Positions 59,736 to 64,000 of a stretch of 64,000 nt of DNA are shown piece after piece. Below the pieces are notes generated by a model, which ran no database searches, was not told the DNA's origin, and saw only the letters and a program-made list of their open reading frames with translations. The DNA is from Fulvivirga ligni (lineage in GTDB: Bacteria > Bacteroidota > Bacteroidia > Cytophagales > Cyclobacteriaceae). Made by a program: the position numbers and the translations under genes. Location of the stretch: assembly GCF_021389935.1 (NCBI RefSeq), contig NZ_CP089979.1, positions 186,001 through 250,000 on the forward strand. The letters are read 5' to 3'. Position 1 is the stretch's first letter. Each line of letters begins with the position of its first letter.

Positions 59736-62696
59736 ATGGAATTTAAAAGAGTCAATAATATTGCTGGCTGGATTGTGTTTGCCATAGCAACTATTGTGTA
59801 TTTATTAACCCTGGAGCGAACTGGAAGCTTTTGGGACTGTGGCGAATTCATTGCAGTATCATATAAGTTAATGGTTCCTCACCCTCCTGGTGCTCCTCTT
59901 TTCTTATTAATCGGTAGAATATTTTCTTTTTTATCTTTTGGAGATGGCACCGAAGTAGCATACTGGATAAACGTTTCCAGTGCTCTTAGCAGTAGCTTTA
60001 CCATTCTTTTCCTTTTCTGGACTATCTCTATGTTTTCTAGAAAAATGTTAAAGATTAACATAAATGACAAGCTGAATGCTGAGCAAACCTGGTTGATCAT
60101 TGGTGCCAGTGCAGTAGGATCGTTGGCTTATACATTTTCAGATTCATTCTGGTTTTCCGCTGTAGAAGCTGAGGTTTATGCCATGTCTTCATTCTTTACC
60201 GCCTTTGTATTCTGGGCCATTTTAAAATGGGATTTAATAGAAGACGAAAGCAAAGCTAACAGGTGGCTCATTCTTATTGCCTATATGATGGGCCTTTCCA
60301 TTGGAGTCCACCTTCTGAACTTAGTAACAATTCCTGCTTTAGGACTTATATATTATTTCAAAAAGTACAAACCTACACAGTGGGGCCTTGTACTAACCAT
60401 GATTATAAGTGGTTTCCTTGTAATTTTAGTGAATAACCTCATTATTCCAGGGCTGCCTAGCTTAGCAGGATCATTTGAGATTTTCTTCGTGAATAGCCTT
60501 GGTCTACCTTTTGGTTCTGGAGCTATTTTCGTGGGAGGCTTACTTATTGCTGGATTAATTTTGGGTATTCAATACTCATTAAAACATGAGAAAGCAATAC
60601 TAAACACTGCTTTATTAGGACTTACTTTTATACTCATAGGTTACTCATCTTATGCCATTATCGTTATCAGGTCTAATTACGATACACCTATTGATGAGAA
60701 CAATCCTGAGGACGTTATCTCTTTCGTAAAATACTTAAAACGTGAGCAATACGGCAGTAGACCTCTACTTTATGGTCAATATTATACTGCTCAGCCTACG
60801 GGAATTGAAGATGGACCCGCACAGTATGTCAAAGGTGAAGATAAATACGAAGAGACTGACAAGAAGCAATCGTATACTTATGATGCCGCTGATAAGACTT
60901 TATTCCCTAGAATGTACAGTGCCGACCCCAGGCACATACAGAGGTACCGCGAAGTAGCCAACATCCCTGAAGGGCAAAAACCTACTTTTGGAGACAATGT
61001 TGAGTTCATGGTAAAACATCAGCTAGGGTGGATGTACATGAGATATTTCATGTGGAATTTTGCAGGTAGAGAAAGTGATATTCAAGATGCAGACTGGATG
61101 AAACCAAGTGATTGGTTTCAGGATGTTCCGCAAGAAATAGCCGAGAACGAAGGTAGAAACAACTTCTTTATGATTCCTCTTATTTTAGGAATCATTGGCC
61201 TTGTTTTCCATTTACAAAAGGATAAAAAGAACTTTGCCGTGGTGGCCATGCTATTCTTCCTTACGGGAATTGCACTTATATTATATCTAAACTCGCCACC
61301 GATAGAGCCTCGTGAAAGGGACTACATCTATGTGGGTTCATATTATGCCTTTGCAATTTGGATTGGATTCTCCGTGTTGGCCATAGCCGAACTGTTAAAG
61401 AAAATTACCGGAGCAAAATTGGCAGCCATCATTTCAACAGTATTATGTCTTTCTGCTCCAGCCATTATGGCTCAGCAAGGCTGGGATGATCACAATAGAG
61501 ATAATCGTTTCTTCTCTGTAGACTCAGCTAAGAACTTCTTGGCCTCTACAGCAGAAAACGCCATATTATATACCGGTGGAGACAATGATACTTTCCCTCT
61601 TTGGTATGCTCAGGAAGTAGAAGGCTACAGAACTGACGTAAGAGTAGTGGTACTTAGTTACTACAACACTGACTGGTACATCTGGCAGACCATGAGACCA
61701 GTTTATGAATCTGAGGCATTCCCTTATACACTTACCATTGAGAACTATAAGCAAGATGGCCTGAATGACTATTTACCATATCAGGATCTTGGTCTGAAAG
61801 TAATTGATCTAAAGCAATATCTGCAACTGATCAAAAACAATGATAAGCGACTAAGAACTAAATATGCTTCTGCTAACGTATTGCCAAGCAAAACTTTCTC
61901 TTTAAATGTAGATAAAGAAAAAGTAAGACAGCTAGGCATTGTTCCTAAAGGTATGGATAGTCTGGTAGTAGATAAAATGGTATTTAGCCTGAAAAAAGGT
62001 AAATCAGCCATCATGAAAAATGACCTGGCCCTACTTGATGTTATCGCTACATCTAACTGGGAAAGACCTATTTATCTGAATAACACATCAATGCAGCAAA
62101 TAAGCATTGACTTAAGTCAGTATGCTATTCAGGAAGGTAACGCCTACCGTATATTACCAGTGAAGAATCCTAATCCAAGAATGGATTTTGTAGACACTGA
62201 AATAATGTACGATAATTTGGTGAACAACTTCCAGTACAGAGAACTTGACAATCCGGATGTATATTATACTCAAGATTATAGAAACTTTGTACTCAACCAT
62301 CGTACAAGCTTTAACACATTAGCTACGGCATTAATTAACGAAGGCAAAACTGAAAAAGCTAGAAAAGCTATCTTGTTCAGCTTGGAAACTATGCCGGATA
62401 AAGCGGTTCCTTATGATTATACTGCTACACGTACAGTCGCTTTATTATTCGAAATAGGAGAAAAAGATAAGGCTTTGGAAATAGCAAAAACTATTGGTGA
62501 CCGCTCTGTGGAAATGATCCAATACCTGACTCAGGAAGATATAGAGTTAGGCATGGAGCTTCAGCGTAATCTTTTAGTACTTGGTGAACTACAAAGAACA
62601 TTAAACGAGTACGGTGAAGATGAACTAGCTCAGAAATATGAAGAAGTTTACAGCCAGATTGTAAGCGGTCTTCAGCTGAACAGAAGAAATATGTAG
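59736..62696 (+). CDS. DUF2723 membrane protein (GT117 / O-mannosyltransferase-like)
   Basis: 986 residues. The N-terminal half has about a dozen spans with the family motif SFWDCGEFIAVSYKL (Asp34, Glu37) and VPHPPGAPLFLLIGRIFS. A soluble half (about 600-986) includes LYTGGDNDTFPLWYAQEVEG and ends in helical repeats (TEKARKAILFSLETM). DUF2723 proteins are GT-C-like and are thought to glycosylate exported proteins or lipids in Bacteroidota. The Asp-Glu pair resembles the catalytic acidic pair of GT-C enzymes. The donor is unknown. Confidence 0.9.
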   Translation: MEFKRVNNIAGWIVFAIATIVYLLTLERTGSFWDCGEFIAVSYKLMVPHPPGAPLFLLIGRIFSFLSFGDGTEVAYWINVSSALSSSFTILFLFWTISMFSRKMLKININDKLNAEQTWLIIGASAVGSLAYTFSDSFWFSAVEAEVYAMSSFFTAFVFWAILKWDLIEDESKANRWLILIAYMMGLSIGVHLLNLVTIPALGLIYYFKKYKPTQWGLVLTMIISGFLVILVNNLIIPGLPSLAGSFEIFFVNSLGLPFGSGAIFVGGLLIAGLILGIQYSLKHEKAILNTALLGLTFILIGYSSYAIIVIRSNYDTPIDENNPEDVISFVKYLKREQYGSRPLLYGQYYTAQPTGIEDGPAQYVKGEDKYEETDKKQSYTYDAADKTLFPRMYSADPRHIQRYREVANIPEGQKPTFGDNVEFMVKHQLGWMYMRYFMWNFAGRESDIQDADWMKPSDWFQDVPQEIAENEGRNNFFMIPLILGIIGLVFHLQKDKKNFAVVAMLFFLTGIALILYLNSPPIEPRERDYIYVGSYYAFAIWIGFSVLAIAELLKKITGAKLAAIISTVLCLSAPAIMAQQGWDDHNRDNRFFSVDSAKNFLASTAENAILYTGGDNDTFPLWYAQEVEGYRTDVRVVVLSYYNTDWYIWQTMRPVYESEAFPYTLTIENYKQDGLNDYLPYQDLGLKVIDLKQYLQLIKNNDKRLRTKYASANVLPSKTFSLNVDKEKVRQLGIVPKGMDSLVVDKMVFSLKKGKSAIMKNDLALLDVIATSNWERPIYLNNTSMQQISIDLSQYAIQEGNAYRILPVKNPNPRMDFVDTEIMYDNLVNNFQYRELDNPDVYYTQDYRNFVLNHRTSFNTLATALINEGKTEKARKAILFSLETMPDKAVPYDYTATRTVALLFEIGEKDKALEIAKTIGDRSVEMIQYLTQEDIELGMELQRNLLVLGELQRTLNEYGEDELAQKYEEVYSQIVSGLQLNRRNM

Positions 62697-62714
62697 GCCA
62701 CAGCCTACACCAAC

Positions 62715-62743
62715 AAAAAAGGCGAGCAATGCTCGCCTTTTTT
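62715..62743. terminator. Bidirectional terminator after the DUF2723 gene
   Basis: Perfect 14-bp arms (62715-62728 and 62730-62743) bounded by an A-run and a T-run. It serves the DUF2723 gene and the convergent methyltransferase gene. Confidence 0.9.
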
Positions 62744-62763
62744 GTTTTAATACCTTTTTAAAA

Positions 62764-63537
62764 TTACTTTTCCATAATGCAGAAAAGATCTAAAGATTCA
62801 TCTGCATTGTCTGATAGAATATAATCTGTATGATGAATTTGGTTCACCAAACTATCATTACTGGTCTTCAGCTTATTTCTATTCACCCTATTCAAAATAT
62901 CATAAGGAATTCTCAATAGAGGCGCTGGTAATCTGTACTGGAGATTCAAAACATCAAAACGAGTGATTTTCTGTACACTCTTTTTGTTCATCTCATAATA
63001 CTCCATCACCTTTTCATTTCCAGCTACACCTTTCATATCTACTTTAGAGAATATACTTTTAGCCAAAGCTTCTAATTCACCAGCTTTATACTCCCTGATA
63101 TGCCATGGATTTCTGGTAAGTGTTTTCTTAATATTGGGTGTGGTAATTAGGGCCTTTCCACCAGGCTTCAACACTCGTCTAATTTCTTCCAGGTATAACC
63201 TGTCATTCTTAATGTGCTCTATCACCTGAAAGCTGATGATAACATCAAATGAATTATCTTCAATTTTATTTAAAGGAGGAATATTATCCTGAATGAACTT
63301 CACGTCAGGGTACTCAGCGGTAAGCTGATCTATCACTTCCTTTATTTTATCTATAGCAGTATAGCTATCACATTTATCTTTTAATAAGGTTATTCCTCTT
63401 CCTTCACCGCAGCCAATTTCAAACAAATCACCTTTTACATAGTCTTCAGCTAAATAATATGCCTTTAATAATCGTTGATGAATAGGATTATCTGATGCTA
63501 TTTTGTCTGAAGCTATTTCCGTTGTATAAACACTCAT
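62764..63537 (-). CDS. Class I SAM-dependent methyltransferase
   Basis: 257 residues. Motif I is LFEIGCGEGRGITLL, with AIDKIKEV as the acidic strand, SFDVIISFQVIEHI as motif II and VLKPGGKALITTPN. This is the Methyltransf_11/UbiE-like small-molecule type. Nothing more specific can be told. It stands alone between a terminator and a divergent secreted-protein gene. Confidence 0.85.
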   Translation of the reverse strand: MSVYTTEIASDKIASDNPIHQRLLKAYYLAEDYVKGDLFEIGCGEGRGITLLKDKCDSYTAIDKIKEVIDQLTAEYPDVKFIQDNIPPLNKIEDNSFDVIISFQVIEHIKNDRLYLEEIRRVLKPGGKALITTPNIKKTLTRNPWHIREYKAGELEALAKSIFSKVDMKGVAGNEKVMEYYEMNKKSVQKITRFDVLNLQYRLPAPLLRIPYDILNRVNRNKLKTSNDSLVNQIHHTDYILSDNADESLDLFCIMEK

Positions 63538-63668
63538 GTCATGAAAATTTACAACAAAGTAAACGAATTATAAACAAATACCTTTTACCCTGTTTTTATT
63601 TTAAACGGCAAAACATGTATATTCCCTGCCGCATCTATTAACCTAACCGTTTCCGATAGACATAAATT

Positions 63669-64000
63669 ATGCGCTCACTCATATTCATTTTCACATTCTT
63701 ACTGGTCTCCACTTATTTATTTGCTCAGAATACTATCCGTGATATTAATTTCTCATATAGGTATACCCCAAATTACGAGATAGAAGTCACCCAAAAGGCA
63801 TATAAGAAGCCTGACTTTGTGCAACTAGACTTGAAATTGCTGATTAACAAAGCGGGAGCGACTAAAGATGACTACACTTTCTCTTACTACACTACCACCT
63901 CAGTGCAGGCAGAGTTTAAAGCCGTTCCCCTGATACATGTAGACACAATCAACCATGTTGAGATAAAAGGAGGTCATATGCTCCACCTCAGCTTCCCAAA
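63669..64000 (+). CDS. Secreted protein, N-terminal part (cut by window edge), possibly GWxTD-type
   Basis: From the ATG at 63669 the frame stays open for 110 codons to the window end. A signal peptide (MRSLIFIFTFLLVSTYLFAQ) is followed by NTIRDINFSYRYTPNYEIEV. The RDINFSY-type start after the signal peptide recalls GWxTD-domain proteins of Cytophagales, but the diagnostic region lies outside the window, so this is a guess. It is divergent from the methyltransferase gene. Confidence 0.7.
   Translation, partial: MRSLIFIFTFLLVSTYLFAQNTIRDINFSYRYTPNYEIEVTQKAYKKPDFVQLDLKLLINKAGATKDDYTFSYYTTTSVQAEFKAVPLIHVDTINHVEIKGGHMLHLSFP

Overview
The window looks like chromosome from a low-GC member of the Bacteroidota, most likely order Cytophagales. 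This is an inference. It rests on promoters of the TTTG / TAnnTTTG type, the lack of Shine-Dalgarno leaders, a type IX secretion (T9SS) C-terminal sorting domain, an Oar-like TonB-dependent receptor, a DUF2723 (GT117-type) membrane protein, and a DUF3467 gene directly behind rpoC. No stretch over 300 bases lacks a gene.

Layout. (1) 1-7746: a chemosensory block. A very large soluble poly-HAMP chemoreceptor, a CheW and a CheY (cut by the window edge) run leftward; a PAS/hybrid histidine kinase and a lone Hpt protein run rightward. (2) 7821-24892, all leftward: the translation/transcription core. Its order is tRNA-Tyr, tRNA-Gly, tRNA-Thr, tuf, tRNA-Trp, secE, nusG, rplK, rplA, rplJ, rplL, rpoB, rpoC, DUF3467, then a new unit rpsL, rpsG, fusA, rpsJ. 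The S10 cluster does not follow rpsJ, which ends at a terminator. (3) 25058-38668: housekeeping genes in short units. These are recF with a DUF721/DciA-like gene, pyruvate dehydrogenase E1 alpha, a membrane-anchored TPR protein, ribH, an Oar-like receptor, monomeric isocitrate dehydrogenase, a secreted CAP protein, panB, a PAS histidine kinase, and a phosphoribosyltransferase paired with an Lrp/AsnC regulator. (4) 38751-57661: a surface glycan locus. An ABC-2 exporter (Wzm/Wzt with a C-terminal domain) leads a tightly overlapped leftward run of an acetyltransferase, two methyltransferases, eight glycosyltransferases and a sulfotransferase. It ends in a PKD-repeat T9SS cargo gene that starts inside the last glycosyltransferase gene. 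A divergent glycosyltransferase and a polytopic membrane protein flank the 5' side. (5) 57670-64000: a TPR lipoprotein-like or secreted protein, two membrane proteins including the DUF2723 protein, a methyltransferase, and the start of a secreted protein.

How it may work together. The chemosensory block has a receptor with no membrane span and a histone-H1-like basic tail, so it probably senses or organises inside the cell. The glycan locus looks like an ABC-transporter-dependent LPS or capsule pathway making a modified, probably sulfated and acetylated, polymer. Its coupling to a T9SS cargo gene fits the known use of LPS-type glycans to anchor T9SS cargo, but that link is inferred here.

The strongest candidates for something new are the poly-HAMP receptor with the H1-like tail and the sulfotransferase-containing glycan export locus. 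No sequence searches were run; family calls come from reading motifs.
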